Shown: in pieces, positions 44,024-53,023 of the stretch | Layout: the number at the start of each line of letters is the position of its first letter | Position numbering within the stretch: position 1 is the first letter of the stretch | Assembly (NCBI GenBank): GCA_049324695.1 | Contig: JBMOMJ010000019.1 | Location: 124,001 to 188,000, forward strand | Direction: 5' to 3' | DNA: 64,000 nucleotides | Origin: PMG-095 sp049324695 | GTDB taxonomy: Bacteria; Myxococcota_A; Polyangia; Polyangiales; Polyangiaceae | Notes under the pieces: generated by a model | The model's database searches: none | Seen by the model: the letters and a program-made list of their open reading frames with translations, nothing else | What the model was told of the DNA's origin: nothing | Made by a program: the position numbers and the translations under genes

Positions 44024-44590
44024 ATGGAAGGAGAGCTTTCTGACTCGGAGCTCGCGCGGCAGATCGCGACGCCTGGTTCGGACGCACGCGCCGCCGAAGC
44101 GCTCCTGTTTCGGAGGTTTTCGGCGCGCATCGAGCTCTATGGAATCAAACACCTGGGTAGCCGCGCGGCCGCGCAAGATTTGGTGCACGAGGTACTGCTC
44201 CGCGTGTTGCAGTCACTGCGCGACGGGCGTTTGGAAAATCCGGAGCGCTTGGCGTCGTTCGTGCTGGGCACGTGCCGTCACGTGAGTTGGGACCTACAGC
44301 GTGCCGAGCGGCGCCAACGCCGCATCGAAGAAGAATCCAGTCACGTGGCGGCGACTCACTCCGACGTGCAGGCCGGGACACTCAGCGAAGGTGACGTGCT
44401 GCGCCTGTTCCAGTGCCTCGGCACGCTGCCCGAACGCGAAGCCAACGTGGTGCGCATGAGCTTCCTCGAAGATCGTGCGGCAGACGAAATTGGAGCGCGG
44501 CTCGGCCTGAGCCCGGGCAACGTGCGCGTGATCCGTTGTCGCGCGCTCGGAAAACTCGCCAGCTGTATGAACGGAGCGCGAACGGCATGA
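44024..44590 (+). CDS. ECF-like RNA polymerase sigma factor
   Basis: The 188-residue product shows region 2 (LVHEVLLRVLQSLRDGRLENP with FVLGTCRHVSWDLQR) and region 4 (LGTLPEREANVVRMSFLEDR, then ADEIGARLGLSPGNVRV with the helix-turn-helix). Both ATG 44024 and GTG 43991 are possible starts; the ATG gives the typical short N-terminus. Its stop overlaps the next gene, a zinc-finger anti-sigma factor, by four bases. Confidence 0.87.
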   Translation: MEGELSDSELARQIATPGSDARAAEALLFRRFSARIELYGIKHLGSRAAAQDLVHEVLLRVLQSLRDGRLENPERLASFVLGTCRHVSWDLQRAERRQRRIEEESSHVAATHSDVQAGTLSEGDVLRLFQCLGTLPEREANVVRMSFLEDRAADEIGARLGLSPGNVRVIRCRALGKLASCMNGARTA

Positions 44591-45138
44591 CTTGTCCCAG
44601 CGGCGATACGGCGGTCGCTTGGCTGCTATCCGAGCTCAGCGAGGCAGATGCGGACGTATTCGAAGAGCACTACTTCGCCTGCGATGCTTGCTTCGAGCGC
44701 ACGCGTGAGCTTGCGCGCATCGTGGAAGTCTTGCAGGCCAGCTTGCCAACGATTCTGACGGAAGCACGAAGATTGGAGCTCGAACGTCGCGTTCCCACCT
44801 TGCGGACTGTCCATGTGCAACCTGATGAACGTGCTTTGCTTCGCTTGGGTGACGCTGTGCCCGTAGGCGTTTGGGTCTTGCACGCCAATTTGGCGGATGT
44901 CGATCGGCTGAATTTCACCGCGTACGATGCGCAAGGTGTGCCGCAGTTTTCTATTGCCGACGTACCGTTCGATCGTAAGCGTGGTGAAGTGGCGCTGGCC
45001 TGTCAGGTGCACTACCGAAATCTCGGGCAAGGCAAGGAGCTGCACGCGGAGCTCACGCGCGACGATGCCGGCGTTTTGCGATGCGTGGCACGTTACGTGC
45101 TCGACCACGATTTCGAATCGAGTCACGAAAGCTTGTAA
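44587..45138 (+). CDS. soluble zinc-finger anti-sigma factor
   Basis: The 183-residue product has the ZAS motif H-X3-C-X2-C (EEHYFACDACFE, His28-Cys32-Cys35) near the start, following a helix. The remaining 130 residues form a beta-rich C-terminal domain and contain no membrane helix, so the protein is cytoplasmic. ZAS anti-sigma factors often hold their sigma factor until oxidation or ligand binding releases it. It overlaps the sigma gene by four bases. Confidence 0.82.
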   Translation: MTCPSGDTAVAWLLSELSEADADVFEEHYFACDACFERTRELARIVEVLQASLPTILTEARRLELERRVPTLRTVHVQPDERALLRLGDAVPVGVWVLHANLADVDRLNFTAYDAQGVPQFSIADVPFDRKRGEVALACQVHYRNLGQGKELHAELTRDDAGVLRCVARYVLDHDFESSHESL

Positions 45139-45169
45139 CGCGAGCAGCGCGAGCTCCACTTCCTTCGCA

Positions 45170-45185
45170 AAGGAGGAAGCCCTTG
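45170..45185 (+). promoter_or_regulatory. strong ribosome site deciding a TTG start
   Basis: AAGGAGG at 45170-45176 is a near-perfect Shine-Dalgarno sequence, followed after six bases by the TTG at 45183. This decides the start of the ODP-type gene, since the frame is open further upstream inside the anti-sigma gene. Confidence 0.8.
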
Positions 45186-45908
45186 ACGCAATCCAACACT
45201 CGCATCGACGAAATCGCGCGCGACATTTATCGCATCAGCACACCCATTGCCCCGAGCCCGGCGCTGCCACCCGGATTTTCGTTCAATCAGTTCCTGCTGA
45301 GAGCCGACGAGCCACTGCTGTTCCACACCGGCCCGCGCAGCCTATTTGCGCCAATCCAGGAAGCGGTACGCCGAGTATTGCCTCCGGAAACAATACGCTA
45401 CGTCGCCTTCTCGCACGTCGAGGGTGACGAGTGTGGGTCGCTCGTGGAATGGCTGCAGCTCGCTCCACGAGCAAACGCGGTGTGCAGTCGTGTGGGAGCC
45501 ATGACCTACGCCAATGATGCCAGCGATCGACCGGTGCGTGCGCTCGCGCATCGCGAACGGCTCGAGCTCGGCGGTCTCGAGGTGTGCTGGTTCGATGCGC
45601 CCCACGTGCCACACGGCTGGGATTGCGGCTACCTCGGTGAAGTCGGTACACGCACGCTGCTGTGTGGAGATCTCTTCACTCAGGCAGGGGACGACCATCC
45701 GCCGATTACGGAAGGCGATATCCTCGGCCCGAGCGAAGCCATGCGCGGCATGATGGATTACTACGCGCACGGGCAGAACACGGCTGAAACGCTCGCCGAA
45801 CTTGCCGCCTTCGAGCCACGTGTGCTCGCCTGCATGCATGGCAGCTCTTACGCTGGCGACGGACGCGCTGCGTTGTTGGCGTTAGCCGCGGCGCTTGGCG
45901 CGAGTTGA
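45183..45908 (+). CDS. ODP-type metallo-beta-lactamase-fold diiron protein
   Basis: The 241-residue protein has the flavodiiron/ODP metal pattern H-X-E-X-D-X61-H-X18-D-X55-H: His78, Glu80 and Asp82 (SHVEGDE), His144, Asp163 (CGDLF) and His219 (CMHGSS). Such diiron centres bind or reduce O2 or NO. No flavodoxin or rubredoxin domain is attached, as in the stand-alone ODP proteins known as oxygen sensors. It begins 44 bases after the anti-sigma stop, which supports a redox- or gas-responsive operon. A mononuclear MBL hydrolase remains possible. Confidence 0.85.
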   Translation: MTQSNTRIDEIARDIYRISTPIAPSPALPPGFSFNQFLLRADEPLLFHTGPRSLFAPIQEAVRRVLPPETIRYVAFSHVEGDECGSLVEWLQLAPRANAVCSRVGAMTYANDASDRPVRALAHRERLELGGLEVCWFDAPHVPHGWDCGYLGEVGTRTLLCGDLFTQAGDDHPPITEGDILGPSEAMRGMMDYYAHGQNTAETLAELAAFEPRVLACMHGSSYAGDGRAALLALAAALGAS

Positions 45909-45933
45909 ACATCGCCAGTCGCGACCGCGTCGC

Positions 45934-45949
45934 TGCCTCAGGCGAGGCA
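45934..45949. terminator. possible hairpin after the sigma/anti-sigma/ODP operon
   Basis: TGCCTC (45934-45939) and GAGGCA (45944-45949) form a 6-base stem with a 4-base loop, 26 bases after the ODP-type stop. A short T-run (GTTTTTCT) follows only about 20 bases further on, so this is a weak terminator candidate. Confidence 0.3.
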
Positions 45950-46027
45950 ACGCTGCCGCTAGGATGAGCATGTTTTTCTAAGAAATTCGAGGGCGAAAAG
46001 CGGCACAGGGCTTGCTCCCTCTTGGGC

Positions 46028-47158
46028 ATGGGAGCTCCTGCTCGCCTCTCGTCGCCCCCGCGGGTGGTTGCCGCGCCGCCAGCTACCGGCGCGCCAGTGA
46101 TCTCCGCGGCGCCTGCGCCCAATGCAGCTCAGCTGAGCACCGCGCGACGCTCTCGTTGGGTGGTAGCAGGGCTGAGCTTGGGTGCCGCGCTGGCGCTCGT
46201 GCCGTTGTGGGAACCGCTCCTTTTGGCGGCTTTCTTCGCGGTCGTGGCTCACCCGATGCACGAGCGACTCAGTCGCAAGCTGCACGGACGCGAACGGGCG
46301 GCAGCGCTGGTGACGCTCCTGCTGGTGATCGCCGTGCTGATCCCCACAGCCGTCGGCATCATCTCTTTGTATCGCGGAAGCCTCGAGCTCCTCGAGCGCC
46401 TGCAGCAGTCGTCGGGAGGCCCGGACGCGCTGCGGTTGCTCGTGAGCAACAGCGATGGAACATCCCCCCTGCCCCTGAGTGGGCGCTCGCTGCTCACCTA
46501 CTTGCAAGAGAACGGCTTGGGTGCTCTGGCCGCGGCGCAGACACTGTTCGGGGCCGCTACGACTGTGCTGGTCGACGCATTCGTATTCGCCCTGGGTTTC
46601 CACGCATGTCTGGTTGATGGACGACGTGGATTCTACTGGGCACTCGAGCGAAGTCCGATTCCGCGGGCACACGTCTTGCGTTTGACGAGCGCGTTCAACG
46701 AGACCGCGCGCGGACTTTTGGTGGGCGTCGGCCTCACCGCGTTGCTGCAGGGAGGCTTTGCAACGCTGGGCTATGCGGTGATCGGTGTGCCTCAGGCAGC
46801 CGTGTTGGGCCTTTTGACCACGTTGGCCGCGCTGATTCCTTCGATTGGCACTGCGCTCGTATGGGTTCCGGTCAGCGCAGGGCTGTTCTTGGCGGGGCGC
46901 GTCGAGTCCGCGCTGCTGCTCATCGCTATCGGTGTATTCGTGGCGGTGGTCGACAACATCGTGAGACCTCTGCTTTCGCGTTATGGCAAGCTCCACTTGT
47001 CTACGTTCGTGGTGCTGATCGCCATGCTCGGCGGCGTCGCCGCCTTCGGCGGGTTTGGGCTCTTGCTGGGACCGTTGCTGGTGCGTCTAGCGCTCGAAGG
47101 CTGGCGTCTGCTCCACGACGATCCGCTGGGAGCGACTCTCGCAACCTCGCAGCGATAG
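46028..47158 (+). CDS. AI-2E family transporter
   Basis: The product has about 376 residues with roughly eight membrane helices. After a Pro/Ala-rich N-terminus, the membrane pair near residues 45-75, a periplasmic or cytoplasmic insert, and the family end (LLTTLAALIPSIGTALVW, then DNIVRPLLSRYGKLHLSTFV) are visible. This family (PerM/UPF0118) transports quorum-sensing molecules, Na+ or other ions; the substrate is unknown here. ATG 46028 or TTG 46022 may be the start. Confidence 0.87.
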   Translation: MGAPARLSSPPRVVAAPPATGAPVISAAPAPNAAQLSTARRSRWVVAGLSLGAALALVPLWEPLLLAAFFAVVAHPMHERLSRKLHGRERAAALVTLLLVIAVLIPTAVGIISLYRGSLELLERLQQSSGGPDALRLLVSNSDGTSPLPLSGRSLLTYLQENGLGALAAAQTLFGAATTVLVDAFVFALGFHACLVDGRRGFYWALERSPIPRAHVLRLTSAFNETARGLLVGVGLTALLQGGFATLGYAVIGVPQAAVLGLLTTLAALIPSIGTALVWVPVSAGLFLAGRVESALLLIAIGVFVAVVDNIVRPLLSRYGKLHLSTFVVLIAMLGGVAAFGGFGLLLGPLLVRLALEGWRLLHDDPLGATLATSQR

Positions 47159-47165
47159 CTCCCGA

Positions 47166-48563
47166 CTAAAATGCGTGGCCGGATACCAGATACGCGCTGA
47201 CTGGGCTCGATTCGCGCGACCAAGCCACGTCGAAGCGCAACACGAATGACTTACCGGAAGACACGCGAAGACCGGCGCCGGTGCCAAATTTGAGACCGAG
47301 CGAAGTGCCGTCGAGTTCGGGATGGCTTTCGTAATCCGCCCATACGCGACCAGTGTCGAAAAAGCCAGTGAGTCCGAAGCTGGTCCTCTTTCCGAACAAG
47401 CTCACGCGCACGAGTTCGCTCCGGAGCTCGAGGTTGGCGAAGGTCTTGATCTTGCCGTAGTAACGTTGCGCCGGGATCCCGCGTACGCCGCTCACGCCAC
47501 CGATCGCAGAGGTTTGATCGTAGCGGGGTAACTCATAAAAGGGTGCGTCACCGAATAGCAGATCGGCCACAACGCGTCCCGCGAACGTCAGACGCGACTC
47601 GATCAGGGGAATGAAGCTGCGGAAGTTAGCGTTGGTGCGCGCCCAGCGATGTCTGAAACCTCCACTTTCGCCGGGCGCCAAATCAGCGCGCAGCGTCATA
47701 TGGAGCCCACTTCGGGGATTTACCAGGTCGTCACGAGTATCGAACGAGGCTCCGTAGGAAAAAAGCAGCACGGAGTGGTTCTGTGCGTTGCCCAACAATT
47801 GACGCACCGCCGGTGTTCCCTCACGCATCTCTTGCGCCAGGCGGCTCTGCGTGGGCACCTCGAGCCAGTTGGGCGTGAAGTTGACACCGAGGAGCAAGTG
47901 GAACGCCTTCGTCAGGCGCAGCTCGGTTCGCAAATCAGCGGTTGGGTGAATGCGTGAATAGCGGCTCTGTTCGTCTTGAGCTTCCGGCACCGGCGTCGAT
48001 GCGTTTCCAAGACCGGAATACGGGAGGCGCTGCTCTCGAGTGTACGAAAGCCGCAAACGCAGCCGAATGCGCTCGGGCACGACGTGCGGAGCGTCGATGA
48101 GCAGGTACGCATCGGTATAAGGAACCTTCCACGAATCCTCCGGTCGTTTGAAGGTGATCGCCGTCGCGGCCTCGATGCGCAAAAGGTACGGAGCGTAATC
48201 GGGAGAGACTCGCGCCCAGGACGCTATGAAGCCGCCGCCAAAGCCCACGTCGCTATCCCCGCCTGCGAACGGAACCAGGGCAAACTCGGAACGTTTCTCG
48301 CGCTTCGTGTCGCTTCGCGTTTCACGCTCCGAGTCGTCGTTATCCTCCTTTGAATCGCTCGAGTCGCGAACCGAACGCGTTTCTCGAGCTTCTGCGCTCG
48401 GCGCTGGACCTGTGCAGAACAACCACGCGGCGCCCAACACACAATAAGCAAACCGAGCGCGCAGCCGCGGGGAGTGAACTGACACCGAACACCGCTTCGC
48501 AACTCTCGCGCCAGACCCACCATTCGCCAAATCCCGTACGAATGGCCACGCGCCCTGCGACAA
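47166..48563 (-). CDS. Omp85-family outer-membrane barrel without POTRA domains
   Basis: The 465-residue product has a signal peptide (cleavage about residue 58) and then 35 highly charged residues, mainly Arg, Asp, Glu, Lys and Ser. A 370-residue beta-barrel follows. The Omp85 loop motif appears as GGVSGVRGIP, and the chain ends in Phe (VSGHAF), the barrel-assembly signal. No POTRA repeats fit between signal and barrel, unlike BamA or TamA. It is divergent from an AsmA/TamB-like gene. A true start nearer the hydrophobic stretch (GTG near VSVHSP) is also possible. Confidence 0.82.
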   Translation of the reverse strand: MSQGAWPFVRDLANGGSGARVAKRCSVSVHSPRLRARFAYCVLGAAWLFCTGPAPSAEARETRSVRDSSDSKEDNDDSERETRSDTKREKRSEFALVPFAGGDSDVGFGGGFIASWARVSPDYAPYLLRIEAATAITFKRPEDSWKVPYTDAYLLIDAPHVVPERIRLRLRLSYTREQRLPYSGLGNASTPVPEAQDEQSRYSRIHPTADLRTELRLTKAFHLLLGVNFTPNWLEVPTQSRLAQEMREGTPAVRQLLGNAQNHSVLLFSYGASFDTRDDLVNPRSGLHMTLRADLAPGESGGFRHRWARTNANFRSFIPLIESRLTFAGRVVADLLFGDAPFYELPRYDQTSAIGGVSGVRGIPAQRYYGKIKTFANLELRSELVRVSLFGKRTSFGLTGFFDTGRVWADYESHPELDGTSLGLKFGTGAGLRVSSGKSFVLRFDVAWSRESSPVSAYLVSGHAF

Positions 48564-48689
48564 CCCGCCTCAATGTGGCGCCTTCGCACGACGCAGACGC
48601 TGAATTTGCCACGCCAAACTGTTAGCTGCGCTGTTTTGACCGCGACAACGCCCCGCTTTCTTCGGCACGAAAGCTGCTCCCTCTAAATC

Positions 48690-51407
48690 GTGCCGCAGCG
48701 ATCAAATCCAGCGACCCGGCGCCGTCCGCGAAAGTGGCTCCGGCGCATCGTGGTGGCGGCGCTACTGATTTGTCTGCCGTGGCTGCTCTACGTGGCGGTC
48801 GGCAACTTGTTCCTGAACGTCGGCGGCGTGCGCTTGCTGCTGGGTTCAACGAATGAAATCACCGTCAAGTACCGCATTGCGTGGTCGCTGTGGCCGGGGC
48901 GCGTGAACCTGCGCGGCTTTCACCTGACCTTCCAGGACGTCAACGTGCAGTTTGCGCTCGACCTCGAGCACGCGAATGTCGAGCTTTCACTGCTGGAATT
49001 GCCGTCGCGCACGTTTCACGCGAAGCGCCTCCGCGGCGGTGGCGCCACGTTCCGCATGAGGCACCGCATCCAGCCAAACGCTGCGCAGGAGCCTTGGGTC
49101 AAAGCGCTCGCGCCGATTCCAGAGTTCTCCGATCCGCCCTTGTTCGAGTCGTCAGTTCCTGCGCCGCCCATTCCGGAAGCGCGCTATCGGCTCTGGACAG
49201 TGCACTTGGAAGACGTGGATGTCGGCGTCTCGGAACTGTGGGTGCAGTTCATCCGCTATCGCGGCAGCGCACGCGCTACGGGCGCCTTCCGGCTACGCCC
49301 TGCGCGTCACTTGTGGGTGGGCAGCGAGGCAAACCCAACCGCGCTCCAGATCGCAGACGGTCGAATCACGCTGGGCGACGACGAGATCGTGAGCACGCTC
49401 AATGGTCGCATCACCTGTGTTGCGCACCCTTTCGATGTGCGCGTCCCCGTAGGGCTCGCCGTTTTGCGACACATCTCGAGCCGTATCGAGCTGCACGGCA
49501 AAGGTGTGCGCAGCGAAAACCTGCCGCGCTGGTTTGCGCCCAACAGCGACGTGCGCATCCGTTCGGCGCCTGGGGAGCTCGACGTCGCCGTGGATGTCAG
49601 CCACGGGCGCGGGCGCCCTGGCAGCAGCGTGACCCTCAGCACTGAATCCGTCGAGCTCGGGCTGCGACGTGCAAGGCTCGCCGCGCGCGGGGTGCGCGCC
49701 GTCAGTCGAATTGTCGGCGACGGAAGCGCCGATAGTGAGCTGCGCCTCGCCGAAGGTGAGCTCGCGCTGCGCGGCAAGCGCGCGGTTGGCACCCCACTCG
49801 CCTTTCGCGACGTCTCACTGGGTGCACACATCTCCCGAGCAGATGCCGCGGATCCCCCCCATAGTGCCGCACGACGAATCAAAGTTCAGTGGCTGCAGCT
49901 GCCCGACGCACGTTGGCTGAATGAACTCGTTCGGCTTCCCGACGCTGAGTTCCTGGGAGGCAAACTGCAGGGGCGGTTGGCTTTCGAAGAAGAAGCGCAG
50001 CGCTTCACAGGCAAGGTAATTCTGGATCTATCGCAGCTTGGCGTGCGCGCGGCCACAGTGCGAGTAACCAGTACTGGGCACGTGGAGGCCCGGCTGGACG
50101 ACGCTTCTACGCGTTCCGTTTCGGGCCGAGCACGCGTCGACGCCAAGCTCTCCGAAGTAAGATTGTCCGGTCGCCGGGAGTTGGAGGATGCGCCCAGTTT
50201 CGAAGCGACGCTGAGCGCGGTGCGGGTCGAGAGCAAGGCTCATCGATCGCGCCAGGGCTCGCTGGACGCGACGGTGAAGGCAGAAGCATCGCAAGTGCGC
50301 GGCGCAGCAGGCAAACTCTGGTTTCGCGCCAAACCAACGCTTCGCTTGAGCGCACGCGGCGAGCGCTCCGAGCAACGCGTGGAAGCCGACCTGGAATTGA
50401 GCCAGCTCAACGCCGGCTCGTCCGGAAACGACGACTGCCCGTGGTTCAAGACTCCACTCACCCAGGTGAAGTTCTCTTCCGACCCCACGGGGATCGATCT
50501 CAAGGCACGAATCCAGTCGCTGCGCTTCGGCTGGGGCGACTTTCGCTCCAGTGCCGATGCCGATTTCAATACGCGCCTGTCGCGTGCTCAGGAAGAAACG
50601 GATCCGGCTCACTTGAGCTTCGAACTTCGCATGCGCAACGCTCATCTACACAGCGGCAAAAGCGATAAAAATGGCTGGGAAGTATCGTTTCCTGCGCTGG
50701 TCTGGCGCGGTGAGGTCTTGCTCACGTCCAAGCACCCCGGCCACGCGGAACTCGAAGCGCGGCGCTTGAGTGGCCGCATCGGTGACACTCGAATTGCGTC
50801 ACGGTTGGCTGCCAAATTTCAACTGTCCGAGCTGGATCTCGAACGCAAACACTCTCGCTTCTCTGCCAACGTCGAACTCGGACCGGCAGACGTGAAGACC
50901 GAACAGCGCAGCATCAAGGACTGGTGGGCACGCATCCGGCTCGGATCGGGGCTGGTCAGCGCTGGAACGAACCTCGATCTGTCCGCGATTTTTCAGGCTG
51001 ATCTGCGCGACGCAACGCCGGGAGTTGCGATGTTGGCCGAGCGCGACGCGATTCCCGATATCATCGCGCGCAACCTGGAGCTCGAACGGCTTTCGGTGAC
51101 GGGCATCGTACAGCGCCGCTGCCGTTTGACCGATTTCTTGATCACGCGTGCGTCGGGCGGGCCACTCAGCGCGCGCGGCAGGTTGCACAGCACGACCGAT
51201 GCAACTCGCGCAGCGCTGCTCCTGCGAGTCAACGGCCTCGAGGCCATTTCAGCTGGGGTCAGCTTGGGACCACAGGGCAGCGACATTACACCACTCGCCG
51301 GAGACGACTGGCTCAACGAAAGCAAGCAACGTCTCGACACCGCCGCTCGTGAGATCTTGGAGGCGCCATGTCCCCCCTCACCCGGCGTCTGCAGCGACGC
51401 CTCCTAG
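48690..51407 (+). CDS. AsmA/TamB-like envelope protein
   Basis: This 905-residue protein starts with a GTG. It has a basic N-terminus, one membrane helix (IVVAALLICLPWLLYVAVG) and then a very long beta-rich region with repeated short strands and few cysteines. This is the layout of AsmA-like proteins (YhdP, TamB, YdbH) that bridge inner and outer membrane and carry phospholipids. Segments such as GRVNLRGFHLTFQDVNVQF and LPDAEFLGGKLQGRLAF fit the family. I cannot see a specific DUF490 end. It is divergent from the Omp85-like gene, which suggests a TAM-like pair. Confidence 0.65.
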   Translation: MPQRSNPATRRRPRKWLRRIVVAALLICLPWLLYVAVGNLFLNVGGVRLLLGSTNEITVKYRIAWSLWPGRVNLRGFHLTFQDVNVQFALDLEHANVELSLLELPSRTFHAKRLRGGGATFRMRHRIQPNAAQEPWVKALAPIPEFSDPPLFESSVPAPPIPEARYRLWTVHLEDVDVGVSELWVQFIRYRGSARATGAFRLRPARHLWVGSEANPTALQIADGRITLGDDEIVSTLNGRITCVAHPFDVRVPVGLAVLRHISSRIELHGKGVRSENLPRWFAPNSDVRIRSAPGELDVAVDVSHGRGRPGSSVTLSTESVELGLRRARLAARGVRAVSRIVGDGSADSELRLAEGELALRGKRAVGTPLAFRDVSLGAHISRADAADPPHSAARRIKVQWLQLPDARWLNELVRLPDAEFLGGKLQGRLAFEEEAQRFTGKVILDLSQLGVRAATVRVTSTGHVEARLDDASTRSVSGRARVDAKLSEVRLSGRRELEDAPSFEATLSAVRVESKAHRSRQGSLDATVKAEASQVRGAAGKLWFRAKPTLRLSARGERSEQRVEADLELSQLNAGSSGNDDCPWFKTPLTQVKFSSDPTGIDLKARIQSLRFGWGDFRSSADADFNTRLSRAQEETDPAHLSFELRMRNAHLHSGKSDKNGWEVSFPALVWRGEVLLTSKHPGHAELEARRLSGRIGDTRIASRLAAKFQLSELDLERKHSRFSANVELGPADVKTEQRSIKDWWARIRLGSGLVSAGTNLDLSAIFQADLRDATPGVAMLAERDAIPDIIARNLELERLSVTGIVQRRCRLTDFLITRASGGPLSARGRLHSTTDATRAALLLRVNGLEAISAGVSLGPQGSDITPLAGDDWLNESKQRLDTAAREILEAPCPPSPGVCSDAS

Positions 51408-51959
51408 CTCACGCCGAGCCACCACGCGAAACAGCCGCTCGTTGCGATTTTCGCTCCAGCGGTAGAGGGCGATGCAGCGGATGCGCTGATTGACGTGGGT
51501 CAGATCCAAACCTCGAGCCCAAACGAGCCCTGCCTGGCGCTCTGCGTGACTCGCTCGGCGCGCAGGCCGCGCCAATGTCGCGTGCGCTTTGGGCGGACGT
51601 GTGTCACGCGCTACCGAAGCCGCGTCCGCGAGCGCATCGCGCAGTCGAGCAATGTACACTTCGACTGCTTCGCGACCGATGTCCAACACAGCCGAAAGCG
51701 CCGTGTAAGCCCGCCGTGATCCCATCGGCTGCACCGCACCCAAGCTGACGTCGATCGACGAAAGCTGAGCCTGTTCGAGTTCGCCGTCCAGCGCCTCGAG
51801 CGCGCGGAGAGCAGGAGCCTCGCCGCAGCCGCCCAAAAACGCGAGCGTCAAATGAATATCGTCCGGGTGATACAAACGAAAGCCGTGAGGCGGCGCCGGC
51901 AAGCTCCGCATGAACGCGCCGTCGAGCGGAAAGCCGAAAAACCAGTTCTCTCGCGACAT
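51378..51959 (-). CDS. thpR: RNA 2',3'-cyclic phosphodiesterase
   Basis: This 193-residue 2H-phosphoesterase has the two catalytic motifs HLTLAFLG (His36, Thr38) and HATLARP (His126, Thr128). It opens 2',3'-cyclic phosphates in RNA ends. Its 3' end overlaps the convergent AsmA-like gene by 30 bases. Confidence 0.9.
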   Translation of the reverse strand: MSRENWFFGFPLDGAFMRSLPAPPHGFRLYHPDDIHLTLAFLGGCGEAPALRALEALDGELEQAQLSSIDVSLGAVQPMGSRRAYTALSAVLDIGREAVEVYIARLRDALADAASVARDTRPPKAHATLARPARRASHAERQAGLVWARGLDLTHVNQRIRCIALYRWSENRNERLFRVVARRELGGVAADAG

Positions 51960-52034
51960 GATCCACTTCGGCTCAGGCTAGATGCGTGAGGGCGCGGCGC
52001 AAAGGTGCTCAGTGTAAGCTCTCATCCCTCTTCG

Positions 52035-53018
52035 ATGAGCCAGACACCAGCCGGTTTTACGTGGGGCGACTATCTCGCCGATCTGATCGACCGCGAGGGC
52101 TCCCTCACCGCGGTGGCCGAGAAACTCGCTCAAGTGCGTTCATTCGCTGAGGATGTGGCGTCGATCGAGAAGGCGCTGCGCCGGTTGCGCACCCGTGAGC
52201 TGCGACCCGGAGGGAAATGGGGAGCTCGCTTGCTGTCGTTGTTCGGCCTACCGAGCAGCGTCGATGCACGATTGCGCTGGATGGCAAGGTACCACTCCCG
52301 CTTCACGGACCTGCCGCTACCGGTGTGTGAAGATCTGGTTCGGTTGTGGGATCATCCACCGACGAGCGAGCGCCGCGAGAGCCGAATCTGGCTGGCCATC
52401 GCACGCGCTTCGATAGCGCTACGCCGTGAACAGGCCGAGCTCGCCGCAAGCTATCTCGCACAATGCGACGTACACAGTGAGGCGGTGCCGCTCGAGGCGC
52501 GCTGCGAGGCGCTCTTGGCAAGCGCTTTCATAGCCAGCAAGAGCGAACCCAAACGCGCCGCAGCCCTGCTCGAGCAAGTCAGCGAATTGCTCCCGAACGT
52601 CGCCGATGTCGAGGAACGCGCTTGTTTCGAAGCGCGCCTAGTGGATCAGCGCGCCTATGAGCTGAACCGCGGACGAAACGGAGCGCCACCCGATCCCGTC
52701 GCGGCCGAAGTACTGTATCGAACTCTCCCGAGCAGCGGAGTTCCTCCGTTCGCAGCTTGCCGGCGTGCGAACGGCTTGGCGTATGCGCTGTGGAAACAGG
52801 GGCGAGCCGAAGAAGGAGCTGCATTCGCGCGCGAAGCGGCACGCCACGCTGGCGATGGGGGTCACGCCCGATTGCGCGTGATGGCGCTCGCTATGCTCGC
52901 ACGGATCGATCCGCGTGAGGCTGCGGCCCACGAACGGGCGCTGGCAATCTCCGAGCGATTGGATGATGAAACGTTGCGACTCCGGCTCGCACGGGCACGC
53001 AGTCGCTCAGGGACCTAG
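52035..53018 (+). CDS. hypothetical helical (TPR-like) protein
   Basis: The product has 327 residues from the ATG at 52035 (GTG 52005 is also possible) and no signal peptide or membrane segment. It is rich in Ala, Arg, Glu and Leu, with helix pairs such as LAASYLAQCDVHSEAVPLEARCEALLA-type spacing that resemble TPR repeats, especially after residue 120. An N-terminal part near residues 8-60 may be a small helical DNA- or protein-binding domain. The family is not recognised. Confidence 0.55.
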   Translation: MSQTPAGFTWGDYLADLIDREGSLTAVAEKLAQVRSFAEDVASIEKALRRLRTRELRPGGKWGARLLSLFGLPSSVDARLRWMARYHSRFTDLPLPVCEDLVRLWDHPPTSERRESRIWLAIARASIALRREQAELAASYLAQCDVHSEAVPLEARCEALLASAFIASKSEPKRAAALLEQVSELLPNVADVEERACFEARLVDQRAYELNRGRNGAPPDPVAAEVLYRTLPSSGVPPFAACRRANGLAYALWKQGRAEEGAAFAREAARHAGDGGHARLRVMALAMLARIDPREAAAHERALAISERLDDETLRLRLARARSRSGT

Positions 53019-53023
53019 GCGCC

